Part shown: positions 7,235 to 7,273 of the stretch, one piece after another | Position numbering within the stretch: the first letter of the stretch is position 1 | Layout of the letters: every line of letters begins with the position of its first letter | Source: Pseudomonadota bacterium | GTDB lineage: Bacteria; Pseudomonadota; Gammaproteobacteria; Burkholderiales; Burkholderiaceae_D | Length of the DNA: 7,273 nucleotides | Assembly (NCBI GenBank): GCA_023435945.1 | Contig: JAEZLB010000244.1 | Span: forward strand, 1-7,273 | Reading direction: 5' to 3' | Notes under the pieces: model-generated | Told to the model about the DNA's origin: nothing | What the model saw: only the letters and a program-made list of their open reading frames with translations | The model's database searches: none | Position numbers and translations under genes: made by a program

Positions 7235-7273
7235 ATGGATTTGAATTTATTGCAAACCCGGCTAGGCCACACT
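7235..7273 (+). CDS. rnc: Ribonuclease III, 5' end only (13 codons)
   Basis: The ATG at 7235 opens a frame that reads MDLNLLQTRLGHT to the window edge. This resembles the RNase III start, where a short helix ending in a Leu-Gly-aromatic/His-Thr/Phe turn precedes the catalytic domain (E. coli has RLQRKLGYTF). Position right after lepB and DUF4845 is the standard place of rnc in proteobacteria and carries much of the weight. RNase III cuts double-stranded RNA in rRNA and mRNA processing. The ribosome binding site is weak (AGGGA is 16 nt upstream), and the frame is closed by the DUF4845 stop codon 27 nt upstream. The catalytic residues are outside the window. Confidence 0.85.
   Translation, partial: MDLNLLQTRLGHT

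Overview
The window is a compact stretch of core bacterial chromosome, with every gene on the + strand. It reads as a betaproteobacterium, most likely of the Nitrosomonadales type (Gallionella/Nitrosomonas/Methylophilus-like). This rests on the gene order rpoE-rseA-rseB-mucD-glutaredoxin-lepA-lepB-DUF4845-rnc, which I know from that class, and on the style of the proteins. The genus is inference only. There are no mobile elements, CRISPR arrays, tRNA/rRNA genes or broken genes.

Positions 1-3608 hold the envelope-stress module. It contains the 3' part of the ECF sigma factor gene rpoE, the membrane anti-sigma factor gene rseA, the periplasmic co-regulator gene rseB, and mucD, which encodes a DegP/HtrA-type periplasmic serine protease with two PDZ domains. 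Gaps are 51, 7 and 9 nt (taking the rseA ATG at 396), so these look like one transcript. It ends in three abutting stem-loops, the last a textbook Rho-independent terminator (3577-3608). In the known pathway RseA holds sigma-E at the membrane, RseB binds and protects RseA, and proteolysis releases the sigma factor. MucD degrades misfolded envelope proteins.

Positions 3609-4087 hold a small glutaredoxin-like (DUF836) gene flanked by two non-coding gaps. The 133-nt gap between mucD and this gene holds the terminator and a 13-bp tandem repeat. The 144-nt gap before lepA holds an inverted repeat, a possible -10 element, and a strong terminator-like structure ending only 18 nt before the lepA ATG. 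This arrangement suggests transcription attenuation of the downstream operon and is the most interesting non-coding signal here.

Positions 4088-7273 hold lepA (ribosome-associated GTPase EF4), lepB (signal peptidase I, 2 nt after lepA), a small single-pass membrane protein of the DUF4845 family, and the first 13 codons of rnc (RNase III), which runs off the window. Together they link translation, protein export and RNA processing in one probable operon.

I found no convincing undescribed system. The protein genes are all recognisable conserved families. The points worth a second look are leader and 3'-UTR RNA structures and the uncharacterised DUF4845 protein.
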